Positions 26,015-37,176 of a stretch of 64,000 nucleotides of DNA are shown here, one piece after another. The DNA is from AC-32 sp963813435 (GTDB taxonomy: Bacteria > Actinomycetota > Thermoleophilia > Gaiellales > Gaiellaceae), in NCBI GenBank assembly GCA_963813435.1, contig CAWEYY010000002.1, positions 666,488 through 730,487 on the forward strand. The letters run 5' to 3'. The first letter of the stretch is position 1. Every line of letters starts with the position of its first letter. The translations under genes were made by a program, and so were the position numbers. The notes beneath the pieces are model-generated. The model did not search any database. It had not been told where the DNA came from and was given only the letters and a program-made list of their open reading frames with translations.

Positions 26015-27069
26015 CTAGCGGGCCCGCGTCACCTTCGTCAGCCGCTCCGGCCGGTCAGGGTCAAGGCCCTTGGCGCGTGCGAGTGCGCCCGCGAACAGCT
26101 GGCCGGGGACGACCGAGAGGAACGGCGACAGCAGCGGCATCGGCGCCTCGGGCACGGGCAGCCGCCAGGCCGCGCCCTCGATCTCTTCGGCCGCGCTGCC
26201 GCTGGCGACGATCGTCGCGCCGGCCTCGCGCACGCGTGACGCAGCTTCCACCAGCGCGGGCAGGCTCTCGTCGCGGGAGCCGATCGTCCACACCGGGAAC
26301 ATCGAGTCGAGCGCGGCGATCGGCCCGTGCGAGAGGCCGGTCGAGGTCAGCGGCTCGGCTGCGACGCGGCAGGTCTCGGTCAGCTTGAGCGCGATCTCGC
26401 GCGCGGTCGAGAACTCGATCCCGCGCCCGATCACGTACATGCGGCCCACGTAGGCGAAGGCGGTCGCGACCGGTCCGACGTCCTGCTCGAGCCGCGGGAT
26501 CTCTCCGGCGACGAGCTCGCACACCCGCTTCAGCCCCTCGACCACCTCATCCTCCCGCTCAGCTGCGATGCCTGCGAGCAGCACGAGCGCGCCGAGCTCG
26601 TTGAAGAACGTCTTCGTCGCGGCGACCGAGCGCTCGTCTCCAGCGGCGAGGGGCAGCGTCGCCTCGGCCGCCGAGGCGAGCTCCGAGTCCGGCTCGTTCG
26701 TCACGGCGACCGTGAGCGCGCCGCGCTCGCGCGCCCGCGCGACATACGAGACGACGTCAGGCGTGCTCCCCGACTGCGAGAGGGCGACGACGACCGAGCG
26801 CGAGAAGTCGAGCTGCGCGCCGTAGTAGGCGGTCAGCGAGATCGAGTCGCGCATGGCCGTCCAGCCGGGCAGGAGGCCGAAGGCGTAGACGCCGTAGGCG
26901 GCCGCCGCGTCCGAGGAACCGTGGCCCACGAGCCGCAAGGCCGCCGGAGCGCGCTCGACGCAGGCCTGCGCAACGGCGCGAAACTCGGCCCGGTGCTCGA
27001 GCAGGCGCGTGAGCGCGGCCGGCTGCTCGTGGATCTCGGCGAGGAAGTTCGCGCCCTGCTCGGCCAGTG

Positions 27070-27073
<4 letters not shown>
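26015..27073 (-). CDS. Double-SIS-domain sugar-phosphate isomerase/deaminase (GlmS C-terminal/AgaS-like)
   Basis: 352 residues from ATG 27073, overlapping the ATPase stop by 4 bases. The longer frame to 27499 is a shadow. Two SIS domains are visible: LRLVGHGSSDAAAAYG with VVVALSQSGSTPDVV (first), and GRMYVIGRGIEFSTAREIALKLTETC (second). The glutaminase domain of GlmS is absent, so it is probably an amino-sugar phosphate deaminase/isomerase acting after the kinase in the same operon. It is the last gene of the sugar operon. Confidence 0.85.
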
Positions 27074-28138
<1,065 letters not shown>

Positions 28139-28146
<8 letters not shown>

Positions 28147-29161
28147 CGCCCGCGCTCCTTTCGCCGTCGAGGCGCTCGACCTCGTCCCCGAGCTCGCGGC
28201 GCAGGCGTTCCTGGGCGTCCGCCGCCGCGCCCAGCTGGTCGAGCGCGAGGAGCGCGGCGCCGACGATCGGCGGCGAGGTCGCGATCCGCACGACCGCCTG
28301 AGCGTCGATCTCGTGCAGGCCGTCCTCGATCGCCCGGGTCAGCCGCTCGTCGCCGGCCTGGAGAAGCCCGCCACCGAGGAGGATCTCGACGGGTTGCCCT
28401 TCGAGCGCGAGCCGCCCGAGCGCGACGCTTGCCAGCGCGACGACCTCGGCGGCGAGCCTGTTCACGATCTCGGCTGCGACCTCGTCGTGCGCGGCTTCCG
28501 CGAACACGGTCCGCGGCAGCTCCTCGATGCCCCGCATCGGGACCGTCCCGCGGTGGATGCCCTCGGCCAGCTCCTGCGGGGTCGAGAGGCCGAAGTGCGC
28601 CGGGACCGCCTGCTCGAGCGCCGTCTTCGGCCCCCGGCCGTCCTCGCTCCGCGCGGCCGCGGACACCGCCGCGAGGCCGATGTCGTAGCCGCCGCCCCAG
28701 TCGCCCGTGATTGCGCCGAGAGCGGGGAAGCGTGCGTGCCGCCCGTCGGGGGCGACGCCGACGCAGTTGATGCCTGCGCCGCAGACGACCGCGATTCCCC
28801 AGCCGCGCTCGGTCCCGGCCCTGAGCACCGCGAACGTGTCGTTGCCGACGAGCGTCCGCCTCGCCCAGCCGCGCCGCTCGACGGCCTCGCGGAACTCGTC
28901 CTCCTCGGCCGGGAAGTCGACCCCGGCGACCAGAAGCTGCGCGAGCTCCGCGACCGATCCGTCGCTGAAGTTCAGGTGCGCCGGCTGCGCGGCCTCGGCC
29001 AGGAGGTCGTCGAGCACGGCCAACGAGTCGTCGAGCCCGATCAGCTGCGGCGAGCTGCGCGGGCCACGTGCGAGCCCGAGCACCTCGCCGTCCGCGCGGG
29101 CGACCACGAGGTCGGTCTTCGACCCGCCGCCGTCGACCGCGACGAACAGCGGCGCGCTCAC
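28139..29161 (-). CDS. BadF/BadG-type ATPase, N-acetylglucosamine kinase-like
   Basis: 340 residues of the ASKHA fold. Phosphate 1 loop FVAVDGGGSKTDLVV is at 5-19, GIAVVCGAGINCVG near 125 and GDWGGGYDIG near 155, followed by ILLGGGLLQAG. This is the pattern of eukaryote-like GlcNAc kinases rather than of benzoyl-CoA reductase activators, which carry an Fe-S cysteine. It overlaps the ATPase start by 8 bases and the GH4 stop by 4. It probably phosphorylates the imported amino sugar. Confidence 0.83.
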
Positions 29162-30435
29162 GCGGGCCTCGCCGTCCCGAACTGCGGCAGGTGCTCCGCT
29201 CCGGCCGAGAGCAGACGCTCGACGAGCTCTTCGGCGAGCTCGTACTGCCCGACCAGCGGATGCGCGAGCAGCGCCTTCCGCGCGACGACCGGGTCACCGG
29301 TGCGCGCGGCCTCGACCGCGAGCCGCTCGTAGGCGATGACGTGCTGGACGAGCCCGAGCAGCTCCGGGGCGAGCGGTTTCTGCGGGAGCGGCTCGACCCG
29401 GCCGCCGCCGACGCGCGCGGGGATCTCCACCACGTCGTCGTCGGCCAGGCCCGGCACCGCGCCCGCACTCCGCAGATCGACGACGTGCGTCTCGCTCCCG
29501 TCCGAGTAGAGCGCGCCGAGCAGCCCGAGCGCGGCCTCGCTGTAGAAGGCCCCGCCCCGTCGCTCGAGCAGCGCCGGCTTCTCGGTGAGCGCGGGGTCGC
29601 GGTAGAGCTCGAGCAGCTCGTCCTCGATCTCGGCGACGGTCGTCGCCCGCGGGACTTCGTCGCGCTGCTCGGCGAGCACGCGGTCGTGCTCGTAGAAGTA
29701 GCGCAGGTAGTAGGACGGCACCGCACCGAGCTCCTCGAGCAGCCGGACCGGAACCCCGCCCGCCTCGCCCGCGAGCCGCTCGCCGTGCTCGGCCAGGAGT
29801 CTCGGAAGCATGTCCACGCCGTCGAGCCAGACCGCCCGCACCCACGAGAGGTGGTTGAGCCCGACCTGGTCGGCGAGCACGCGCTCGGGCTCGACCCCGA
29901 GCAGCTCCGCCGCCGTGCGCTGGACGTTGATGTTCACGTTGCACAGACCGACCGCGCGGTGTCCCTCGTCCAGCAGCGCCCGCGTCACGATCCCCACCGG
30001 GTTCGTGAAGTCGACGATCCATGCGTCCGGCGCCGCGACCTCCCGCGCCCGCTCTGCGATCGCGAGCACGACGGGAACCGTGCGCAGAGCCTTCGCGAAC
30101 CCGCCCGCGCCGGTCGTCTCCTGCCCGATGCAGCCGCACTCGAGCGGAACCGTCTCGTCGAGCAGCCGCGCCGCCTGGCCGCCGACCCGGATCTGGATCA
30201 GGACCGAATCCGCGCCGTCGAGCGCCCGGGAAAGATCGTCCGTCTCGACCAGCGTCCCTTCAAACCCCTGGCGCGAGAGCATCCGCCGCGCGAGCCCGGC
30301 CACCACACCAAGCCGTTCCAGGTCGATGTCGTGCAGGGCCAGCTCGTCGACCGGCAGCCGCTCGCGGTCGCGCGAGAGCCCCGAGACGAACTCGGGCGTG
30401 TAGGTCGACCCGGCCCCGACGACCGCGATCTTCAT
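29158..30435 (-). CDS. Glycoside hydrolase family 4, 6-phospho-beta-glucosidase-like
   Basis: 425 residues from ATG 30435; the longer frame to 31104 is a shadow of the permease. NAD-binding VVGAGSTYTPEFV is at 5-17, then IVDFTNPVGIVT, GLCNVNINVQ (metal Cys) and GLNHLSWVRAV (metal His). GH4 enzymes use NAD and Mn for redox-assisted cleavage of phosphorylated glycosides. An ABC importer, unlike a PTS, does not phosphorylate its cargo, so either the kinase acts first or this member accepts unphosphorylated sugar. Confidence 0.9.
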   Translation of the reverse strand: MKIAVVGAGSTYTPEFVSGLSRDRERLPVDELALHDIDLERLGVVAGLARRMLSRQGFEGTLVETDDLSRALDGADSVLIQIRVGGQAARLLDETVPLECGCIGQETTGAGGFAKALRTVPVVLAIAERAREVAAPDAWIVDFTNPVGIVTRALLDEGHRAVGLCNVNINVQRTAAELLGVEPERVLADQVGLNHLSWVRAVWLDGVDMLPRLLAEHGERLAGEAGGVPVRLLEELGAVPSYYLRYFYEHDRVLAEQRDEVPRATTVAEIEDELLELYRDPALTEKPALLERRGGAFYSEAALGLLGALYSDGSETHVVDLRSAGAVPGLADDDVVEIPARVGGGRVEPLPQKPLAPELLGLVQHVIAYERLAVEAARTGDPVVARKALLAHPLVGQYELAEELVERLLSAGAEHLPQFGTARPA

Positions 30436-31325
30436 CCCTTGACCCCCGTGAGCGTCACGCCCTCGACGAAGGCCCGCTGCGCGAGGAAGAACAGGATGAT
30501 CACGGGCGCCATCACGATCAGCGTCGCGGCCATCGTCAGGTTCCACTGCACCTGGTAGAGCGTCCGGAACTGCGCCAGCCCGACCGAGAGCGTCCAGTGG
30601 TCGGGGTTCTCGATCGTGTACAGCAGCGGCCCGAAGAAGTCGTTGAAGCAGAACAGGAACGAGAAGAGCGCCACTGCCGCGATCGCCGGCTTCGACATCC
30701 GCACCACGACGGTCGTCAGGATCCGCAGCTCGCCGCAGCCGTCCACGCGCGCCGCGTCGAGGTACTCCTCCGGGATCGTCAGGAAGAACTGCCGCAGCAG
30801 GAAGATCGAGAAGGCGTCGCCGAGCCAGTTCGGCAGGATCAGCGGCCAGAGCGAGCCGACGAGGCCGAGCTTCGCCCAGAGGACGTAGACCGGGATCACC
30901 GTCACCTGCGGCGGCAGCATCATCGCGACGAGCGTGATCACGAAGGCGATGTTCTGCCCGCGCCAGCGAAGGCGAGCGAGCGCGTAGGCGACCGGGATGC
31001 TCGAGACGAGCAGGCCGAGGGTCGCGAGCCCCGCGTACACCATCGTGTTCAGCGCATAGCGCCACATCGGCGCCTTGTGGAAGACCTCCGTGAAGTTGCT
31101 CCACTGGAACGGATGTGGCCAGAGGTTGGAGGACAGCGCCTGCTCGTTCGTCATCAGCGACGTCAGGATCATGAAGACGAACGGCGCGAGGAAGATGATC
31201 GCCCCGGCGATCAGCAGGCTGTGGTCGGCCACCGCGATCAGGAAGCGCCGGCGCCGCACATCCGCGGGCGGCTTCCGGCGGACGATCGCCTCGGTCGCCG
31301 GGGCCTCGATGACGGCGCCGCTCAT
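30432..31325 (-). CDS. Carbohydrate ABC transporter permease, MalG type
   Basis: 297 residues from ATG 31325 with about six membrane helices. The EAA loop that contacts the ATPase reads EEYLDAARVDGCGELRI (near residue 200), and the C-terminus FVEGVTLTGVKG is the canonical end of this family. It overlaps its neighbours by 4 bases on each side. It forms the channel with the MalF-type permease at 31322-32317. Confidence 0.92.
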   Translation of the reverse strand: MSGAVIEAPATEAIVRRKPPADVRRRRFLIAVADHSLLIAGAIIFLAPFVFMILTSLMTNEQALSSNLWPHPFQWSNFTEVFHKAPMWRYALNTMVYAGLATLGLLVSSIPVAYALARLRWRGQNIAFVITLVAMMLPPQVTVIPVYVLWAKLGLVGSLWPLILPNWLGDAFSIFLLRQFFLTIPEEYLDAARVDGCGELRILTTVVVRMSKPAIAAVALFSFLFCFNDFFGPLLYTIENPDHWTLSVGLAQFRTLYQVQWNLTMAATLIVMAPVIILFFLAQRAFVEGVTLTGVKG

Positions 31326-32317
31326 CGCCCGCCCGCCTGGAAGTGCACGAAGCGCTTCGAGTTGAGGACGATCGCCAGCACGATCGCGAACGAGACCGCG
31401 AGAAGCAGCATCGCGATCGCCGACGCGTAGCCCATGTTGAAGTTCTGGAACGCCTGCTGGTACAGGAGTACCGGGTAGAAGAGCGTCGAGTTCTCCGGGT
31501 ACCCGAGATTGGTGGCGACGGTGCCGGTGCTTGCCGCCGAGCCGCCCGCGATCGTGGCCGCCACGTAGGCCTGCGTGAAGTACTGCAGCCCGTCGATCAC
31601 GCCGATCACGGCCGCGAACAGGAGAACGGGGCTGATCGAGGGCAGCGTCACGTAGACGAGCCTCCGCAGAGGCCCCGCGCCGTCGATCTCGGCCGCCTCG
31701 TAGAGGTGCTTGGGCACGTCCACGATCGCAGCGAGGAAGATGATCATCATGTTCCCGACGCCCCAGATCGCGAGCAGCGTCAGCGACGGCTTGGCCCACG
31801 AGGGCGAGTCGAACCAGAGCGGGCCCTCGATGCCGAGCTTGGAAAGGAAGATGTTGACCGGCCCGGTCGCCGGGTTGAGCAGGTAGACGAACGCGAGCGT
31901 GGCGGCCACGGCCGGGGCGAGGGCCGGCAGGTAGAAGACGGTGCGGAACGTCCCCACTCCGCGGCGCGCCCGCTGCAGCAGCAGCGCGATGAAGAACGCG
32001 AACAGCACCTGCAGCGGGACGGCGATCGCGAGGAACCAGAGCGTGTTCTTGACGGCGATCCAGAACGTCTGGTCGGTGCCGAACAGGAAGCGGTAGTTCG
32101 CGAGCCCGACCCAGCGAGGCGGACTGAGCAGGTCGTAGTGCGTCAGCGAGAGGTACGCGCTCCAGACGAGCGGGTAGCCGAAGAAGATCAGGAACCCCGC
32201 GATCCACGGGCTCATGAACAGGAGCACCGTGCCGCGGCGGCGCCAGACGGCCCTCCGTCTGGCGCGCTGCCGCTCGAGCGGTACCGGTCCGGACGCCGTG
32301 CCGGCGACCGAGCTCAA
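31322..32317 (-). CDS. Carbohydrate ABC transporter permease, MalF type
   Basis: 331 residues from TTG 32317, one base after the stop of the binding-protein gene. About six membrane helices start with VLLFMSPWIAGFLIFFGYPL. FRTVFYLPALAPAVAATLAF and the EAA loop KHLYEAAEIDGAGPLRRLVYVTLP are typical of the family. It pairs with the MalG-type permease. Confidence 0.91.
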   Translation of the reverse strand: MSSVAGTASGPVPLERQRARRRAVWRRRGTVLLFMSPWIAGFLIFFGYPLVWSAYLSLTHYDLLSPPRWVGLANYRFLFGTDQTFWIAVKNTLWFLAIAVPLQVLFAFFIALLLQRARRGVGTFRTVFYLPALAPAVAATLAFVYLLNPATGPVNIFLSKLGIEGPLWFDSPSWAKPSLTLLAIWGVGNMMIIFLAAIVDVPKHLYEAAEIDGAGPLRRLVYVTLPSISPVLLFAAVIGVIDGLQYFTQAYVAATIAGGSAASTGTVATNLGYPENSTLFYPVLLYQQAFQNFNMGYASAIAMLLLAVSFAIVLAIVLNSKRFVHFQAGGR

Positions 32318-32318
32318 C

Positions 32319-33663
32319 TCACGGCACCCCGCCCGCGCCGGCCTGCTTCAAGGCCGCGTTGATCTGGCTGTCCACGTTCTCCAGGCCTTTCTCGAGGTCC
32401 TCCGAATGCCCGGTCATGTACGCAGTGTTGAAGGTACTGAACAGGTTCTGGTTCTGGGCGCCGATGATCGAGACCGGGGTCGTCGCCGTGTTCGGGTTGT
32501 TGAAGATCTTGACGAACACCGCGAACCGCGGATCGTTCTTCAGCAGCGGCGAGTGCGCGCTCGCCGTCGTGGTCGGCACGTTCGCGATCCCGTTCGAGAG
32601 GAGCGCCTCGGCCTTCGTGTTCGTGGCCAGGTACTTGATGAGCTCCCAGGCCGCCGCCTTCTCCTTCGCGCTCTTCGGGATCCCGAGGATGCTCCCCGAC
32701 GTGTAGCCCGCGCCGTAGAGCTGCGGCATCGAGTCGTCCACCGGCAGCGGCGCGGTCGCGTACTTGACGGTCGAGCCGTCCTTCTTGATCAGCGACACCC
32801 GCCACTCGCCGTCGAGGTTCATCGCGACCTTTCCGCGCTCGAACGCGTGCGACGGCGAGAACTCGTCGCCCGCGCCCGCCTGCCACTTGACGAGGTTCTT
32901 GTAGCCGTACCAGTCGACGAGGTCCTTCTGCCACTTCAGGAACTTCTTCCAGCCCGGGCTCTTGGCGATGACCGAGTTGCCCTTTCGAGTCGACCCACTT
33001 CGCGCCGAACTGCGGGCCCCAGTGCGCGGGCGCGTTCTCGTACCAGCCGTTGACCGGGTCGAGGCCGACGATCTTCAGCGAGCCGTCCGAGTTGCGCACG
33101 GTGAGCTTCTTCGCGTACTGCGTGAGCTCGGACATCGTGCGCGGCGGGTGCGTCAGGCCCGCCTTCCTGAACATGTCGGTGTTGTAGTAGAGGCCGTACG
33201 CGTCGGCGAGCATCGGCAGCGCGCAGCGATTGCCCTTGTACTGCGTGTAGTAGCGGGGCGCGACCGGGAACGTGCTGGCCGGGATGTTGTCCCGCTTCAT
33301 GTAGTCCTTGAGGTCGATCCAGGCGCCCGACGAGCAGTACTTGCCGCTGTAGTCGGAGGAGCTCGACTCCGCGACGTCGGGCGACTTCCCGGCGGTGATC
33401 GACGCGAGGATCTTCGTGTCGTCGATGCCGCCGCGCGTCGTGACGTGGATCCCCGGGTGCGTCTTCTCGAACTCGGCGACGACCTGCTTCATCACGCCGA
33501 GCTCGGGATCCGTGAAGTAGACCCAGTAGTTGATGTTGACGGGGTTGTCCGCGGAGAACGTCGTCGTGCTCGACGCGTCACTCTTCTTCGAGCCGCCCGA
33601 GTCGCAGCCCGCCGCCGCCAGGATCGTGACCAGCACAGCCACCGCCATCGCCGCCCGCTTCAT
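32319..33663 (-). CDS. Carbohydrate ABC transporter substrate-binding lipoprotein, one +1 frameshift
   Basis: First gene of the sugar operon. Signal peptide with lipobox LAAAGC (Cys20), then NINYWVYFTDPELGVMKQVV and PGIHVTTRGG, typical of family 1 solute-binding proteins. Near 32984 (AAAGGGC) the frame shifts by one extra base. Coding resumes with SVIAKSPGWKKFLKWQKDL and runs through GKVAMNLDGEWRVS and GIPKSAKEKAAAWELIKYL to the stop at 32319. Corrected length is about 447 residues. All other operon genes are intact, so a sequencing insertion is more likely than real decay. Confidence 0.85.
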
Positions 33664-33697
33664 GAGCCCTCCTCGTTAAGGTTCCGAACGAGATTTA

Positions 33698-33721
33698 TGA
33701 CTCAGTTGGCTTTCCGAGTCA
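33698..33721. promoter_or_regulatory. Inverted repeat, operator candidate for the ROK repressor
   Basis: TGACTC (33698-33703) and GAGTCA (33716-33721) are inverted half-sites 12 bases apart, in the 95-base region between the sugar operon and the ROK gene. The position fits a repressor site for the operon. ROK/NagC sites are normally AT-rich palindromes about this long. Confidence 0.45.
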
Positions 33722-33758
33722 AGCCCCTGGACGTTTTCCACAGCCTTGGTTAGGGTTA

Positions 33759-34931
33759 TTGACCATCGTGAGCGAGCAGACGCGCGCCACTCCGCCCCTT
33801 CTCAAGCACCTGAACGAGCGCACGGTGCTCGAGACGATCAGGGCCGGAGCGCCGATCTCGCGCGCCGAGATCTCCCGCCGCGCGGGCATCTCGAAGCCGA
33901 CGGTGTCGCTCGCATTGCAGTCGCTCGTCGACTCGGGGCTCGTGCGCGAGGCTGCGAAGGGACCCGAGGGCCCGTCCTATGGCGCCGTGTACTTCGAGCC
34001 TGTCCCTGAGGCTGCGCTGGTGCTCGGCCTCGACCTCGGCGCCCGCTTCCTGCGCGGGGCGATCTGCGACCTCGGCGGCCGCGTTCGTGCGCGGCAGGAC
34101 GTCGAGCTCGCCGAGGGCGGCGCCGCCGCGGCGCTCGCGGCGATCGAGGAGCTCTGCGCCGGGCTCATCGAGCAGACGGGGCTCGAGCGGCGCCTGGTCG
34201 ACGGCGTTCTGGCGGGAGTGCCCGGCGTCGTCGAGGGCTCGAACGGCGTCGTCCGCCTCGCCGAGAACGTGCCCGGGCTGGAGGGCATGCCGTTCGCCGA
34301 CGAGCTGCGCGAGCGACTCGACCTGCCGGTCGTCCTCGAGAACGACATCAACCTGGCTGCGGTCGGCGAGCGCTGGCGCGGAGCGGCCAGAGGCGTCGAC
34401 GACTTCGTCTTCCTCTCGGTCGGCACCGGCATGGGCGCCGGGCTCGTGCTGGGCGGCGAGCTGCACCGGGGCCGCAACGGCGCGGCGGGCGAGATCGACT
34501 TCGCCCTCGGCGACGACGGCGAGGCGAGCGACCCGTCGGCCCCCGCGGTGTCGGCCCTCGCTGCGGAGCTCGCAGAGAAAGACGGCGAGACGAGCCTGAC
34601 CCCGCCGTACGACGCGCGAGCCGTGTTCGGCGCGGCGCGGGCGGGCGACGCCCTCGCCCGCAAAGTCGTCGACGAGTGCGCGAGACGGATCGCCCTCCAC
34701 ATCGCCCCCGTCGCCGCGGTTGCCGACGTCGAGCTCGTCGTCCTCGGCGGGGGCCTCGGCGCGAACGGCGACCTGCTCCTGGAGCCCGTCCGCAGCCTGC
34801 TCGACGAGTGGCTCCCGTTCCCACCGCGCGTGGAGGTCTCGACCCTGGGCGACACCGCGGTGCTGACCGGCGCGCTGGCCGTAGGCCTCAGGTCCGCCCG
34901 CGACAGCGTCTTCGCGAAGCGCCGCGGGTAG
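33759..34931 (+). CDS. ROK-family transcriptional repressor (NagC/XylR type)
   Basis: 390 residues from TTG 33759 (GTG 33768 is an alternative). The N-terminal winged helix (TVLETIRAGAPISRAEISRRAG then SKPTVSLALQSLVDSGLVRE) is at about 20-65. The ROK sugar-binding domain follows, with LGLDLGARFLRGAICDLGG, VLENDINLAAVGE, FLSVGTGMGAGLVLGG and LVVLGGGLGANGDL. The zinc-motif region after RGRNGAAGEIDF is short, and the Cys cluster typical of NagC is not seen. Divergent placement indicates control of the sugar operon. Confidence 0.9.
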   Translation: MTIVSEQTRATPPLLKHLNERTVLETIRAGAPISRAEISRRAGISKPTVSLALQSLVDSGLVREAAKGPEGPSYGAVYFEPVPEAALVLGLDLGARFLRGAICDLGGRVRARQDVELAEGGAAAALAAIEELCAGLIEQTGLERRLVDGVLAGVPGVVEGSNGVVRLAENVPGLEGMPFADELRERLDLPVVLENDINLAAVGERWRGAARGVDDFVFLSVGTGMGAGLVLGGELHRGRNGAAGEIDFALGDDGEASDPSAPAVSALAAELAEKDGETSLTPPYDARAVFGAARAGDALARKVVDECARRIALHIAPVAAVADVELVVLGGGLGANGDLLLEPVRSLLDEWLPFPPRVEVSTLGDTAVLTGALAVGLRSARDSVFAKRRG

Positions 34932-36770
34932 TCAGGCGCGGAGCTCGCGGAGCCGCTGGTAGAGCAGGAATGCCGCGAGGCCGATCAGAAGCGCGGCGAG
35001 CGCCCACATCCAGTAGGTCACCAGCAGGACGAAAAGGGCAATCAGGGCAAGGATCACCGCGACTTTGTTGACCGTGCGCACGAACGTCCCGCGGAGCACC
35101 GACTCGGCGATCACGAACGCGACGAGGAGAACGACCAGCTCGGCCCAGACGTTGCTCGGCGAGTAGAGCATCAGCACCGCGAGCCCGACCAGCAGAGCGC
35201 TGATCGACACCGCCGCCCAGATCTCCGTCGCGCGCATGAAGCGCATCGTCTTCATCGGCACCGGCTCCGCCGAGTGGCTGATGTGAGCCCGAGGGTCGTC
35301 GGCCTCGCGTCCGCGCAGGCGCTCGATCCGCCGCCGCAGCCCCTCGAGCACGGCCTCGTTCTCGGAGCGCCCCTTGCGGAGAGCTGTGAGCTTCGACGCC
35401 TGCTCGACCACCTCCGCGTCCAGTCTCTCCGCCTCGGTTGCGAGATGCGGGCTTCCGAGCATGCTCTGCAGGCGCACTCCCAGCTCCCGCAGCTGCGTGG
35501 TCCCTTCCGGGATGAGCGCGTCGAGCTCGCTCTGGCGAGCCTCGAGCCGCGCCAGCTCGGCCTCGAGCACGCCGACCTCGTCGGGCGGCGGCGGGACCTG
35601 GTCGAGCCCCGCGAAGGCGAGCGGGTCGAGCCAGGACGGCCGCGGCGAACCGTCGCGCTCGTACATCGGCCCGGCCGGAGCGTTCTCGCCGGAGATCGGA
35701 TCCTGCGCGTACAGGCCCCAGAGCCCGCGGTACTTGCCCACCCATGGCGTCGTTTCGTCGATCACGTTCGGCGTCCACTCGTTGGGCTGCCCCGGCCCGA
35801 TCGACAACCCGTCGCCGCGCGCGAAGTCGATGAACGGGATCCGTAGCGGGTTGCCGGTCTCGTCGCCCTGGCCGAGCGTCGTCCGCCAGAACCCGCTCAG
35901 CGCCTGCGCGAGCTTCTTCACGCGCGCCGGAGCCGGGATCGGCACCTCCGCCTGGTACTCGCCCGCCCTGAAGTACGAGGCGTGCGACCCGGCCCCCGCG
36001 TAGACGACCGGGTGCCCGTCCTCGAGCTGGAGGTCGATGGCGTCGTCCCAGCGGCGGCGCAGGTCGGCGCCGTGGAAGTCGTGCGAGGCGTACGCGATCC
36101 ACTCGGGGACCAGCCGCCCCTCGTCCTCGTAGAGGTAGACGGAGACCATCTCCCAGTCCGCCTCGTGGTCGTTCACGCCGTGGAAGCCCGAACGCCACGG
36201 GTTGTAGGCGAAGAAGAACCAGTACTGGCAGATCGTCCAGCCGCTCTGCCGCGCGACGCGGCCCTGGTAGATGTACCTCTCGTCCTCGCGGTGGATCTGC
36301 GCGTACTTCAGCGCGGCCGCGGCCGCCGTCGCGCCGGGGACGTTCCCGCGCAGCAGCAGCGAGAGCGAGAAGAGCCCGTCGCCGATCCGCGGCAGGAGGC
36401 CGCCGCGCGCGAGCCGGCCGACGCCTGCGTGGAACGTGCTCTGCTGCTCCTTCGCCAGCTTCCGCTCGCCGGCGAGCGCGCGCGCACTCTCCTGGAGGTC
36501 GAGCGCCTGGATGAAGCGCAGGTAGAACAGCGATCCGAACGGTGCCTCGCGCCGCTGCACCAGGCTCTCCATCGTCAGCTCTCCCTCGGGGACGACCTCC
36601 TGGTCCGAGCCGTCGGGCACGTACAGCCACAGGCTGGCCTCACGCAGGTAGCGCTCGACGTCCATCGGGAAGAACTTCTCGCCCTGCGTGTAGCGGACGA
36701 TCGGCTCGAAGGCCCGAAGGATCTCGACGTCAGATGCTGTCGACTGGACTGGTCTCGTTGAGGTTGACAT
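34932..36770 (-). CDS. NLP/Vps62-like domain protein with coiled coil and C-terminal membrane helices
   Basis: 612 residues in three parts. Residues about 1-360 have the layout of the NPP1 (necrosis-inducing)/Vps62 group: NDHEADWEMVSVYLYED corresponds to the GHRHDWE-type metal motif, and HPVVYAGAGSHASYF follows. Residues about 390-470 are a coiled coil (VLEAELARLEARQSELDAL). The last 110 residues carry four hydrophobic segments (WAAVSISALLVGLAVLML, LVVLLVAFVIAES and others). No signal peptide, so the large domain is probably cytoplasmic. Function unknown. The gene overlaps its upstream neighbour by 41 bases. Confidence 0.72.
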   Translation of the reverse strand: MSTSTRPVQSTASDVEILRAFEPIVRYTQGEKFFPMDVERYLREASLWLYVPDGSDQEVVPEGELTMESLVQRREAPFGSLFYLRFIQALDLQESARALAGERKLAKEQQSTFHAGVGRLARGGLLPRIGDGLFSLSLLLRGNVPGATAAAAALKYAQIHREDERYIYQGRVARQSGWTICQYWFFFAYNPWRSGFHGVNDHEADWEMVSVYLYEDEGRLVPEWIAYASHDFHGADLRRRWDDAIDLQLEDGHPVVYAGAGSHASYFRAGEYQAEVPIPAPARVKKLAQALSGFWRTTLGQGDETGNPLRIPFIDFARGDGLSIGPGQPNEWTPNVIDETTPWVGKYRGLWGLYAQDPISGENAPAGPMYERDGSPRPSWLDPLAFAGLDQVPPPPDEVGVLEAELARLEARQSELDALIPEGTTQLRELGVRLQSMLGSPHLATEAERLDAEVVEQASKLTALRKGRSENEAVLEGLRRRIERLRGREADDPRAHISHSAEPVPMKTMRFMRATEIWAAVSISALLVGLAVLMLYSPSNVWAELVVLLVAFVIAESVLRGTFVRTVNKVAVILALIALFVLLVTYWMWALAALLIGLAAFLLYQRLRELRA

Positions 36771-37170
36771 TCCGCGAGGGTCGGACTCCGAAGGCGATCT
36801 GGACGTCGAGCGGGGTCAGCACGAGCACCGCGACGATGTCCAGCCCCATGGCCACGTAGCTCGGATCGGTGTAGAAGAAGTGGCGCAGGAGCTGGTGGAG
36901 CAGGCTGACAACCGCCCAGGTCATGAACGCCGCCCAGGCCCAGCGCCGCATCCGCCAGGCGCCGAAGGCGATCGCGATCGCCACCACGCCGAGCGCAACG
37001 TCGATCGCTCCTCTGGCCAGCTCGCTCGCATCGCCTCCGCCTACGAGAACGTCGATGCCGTCGGCAGCGTGGTAGGCGCCCACGAGAAGCGCGAGCGTCC
37101 CGACGAACGTCACCGCTATCGGCCGTTTGGCCGGTCGCGCCGGGGTGCGCTCTGTTGCCGTCGCCTCCAC
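36730..37170 (-). CDS. Small multi-pass membrane protein of unknown function
   Basis: 146 residues with about four hydrophobic segments (VTFVGTLALLVGAYHAA, GAIDVALGVVAIAIAFGAW, AAFMTWAVVSLLHQLL, GLDIVAVLVLTPLDVQIAF). Its 3' end overlaps the start of the NLP/Vps62-like gene by 41 bases in another frame, suggesting co-transcription. No family firmly recognised. Confidence 0.65.
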   Translation of the reverse strand: MEATATERTPARPAKRPIAVTFVGTLALLVGAYHAADGIDVLVGGGDASELARGAIDVALGVVAIAIAFGAWRMRRWAWAAFMTWAVVSLLHQLLRHFFYTDPSYVAMGLDIVAVLVLTPLDVQIAFGVRPSRNVNLNETSPVDSI

Positions 37171-37176
37171 CAGGGG

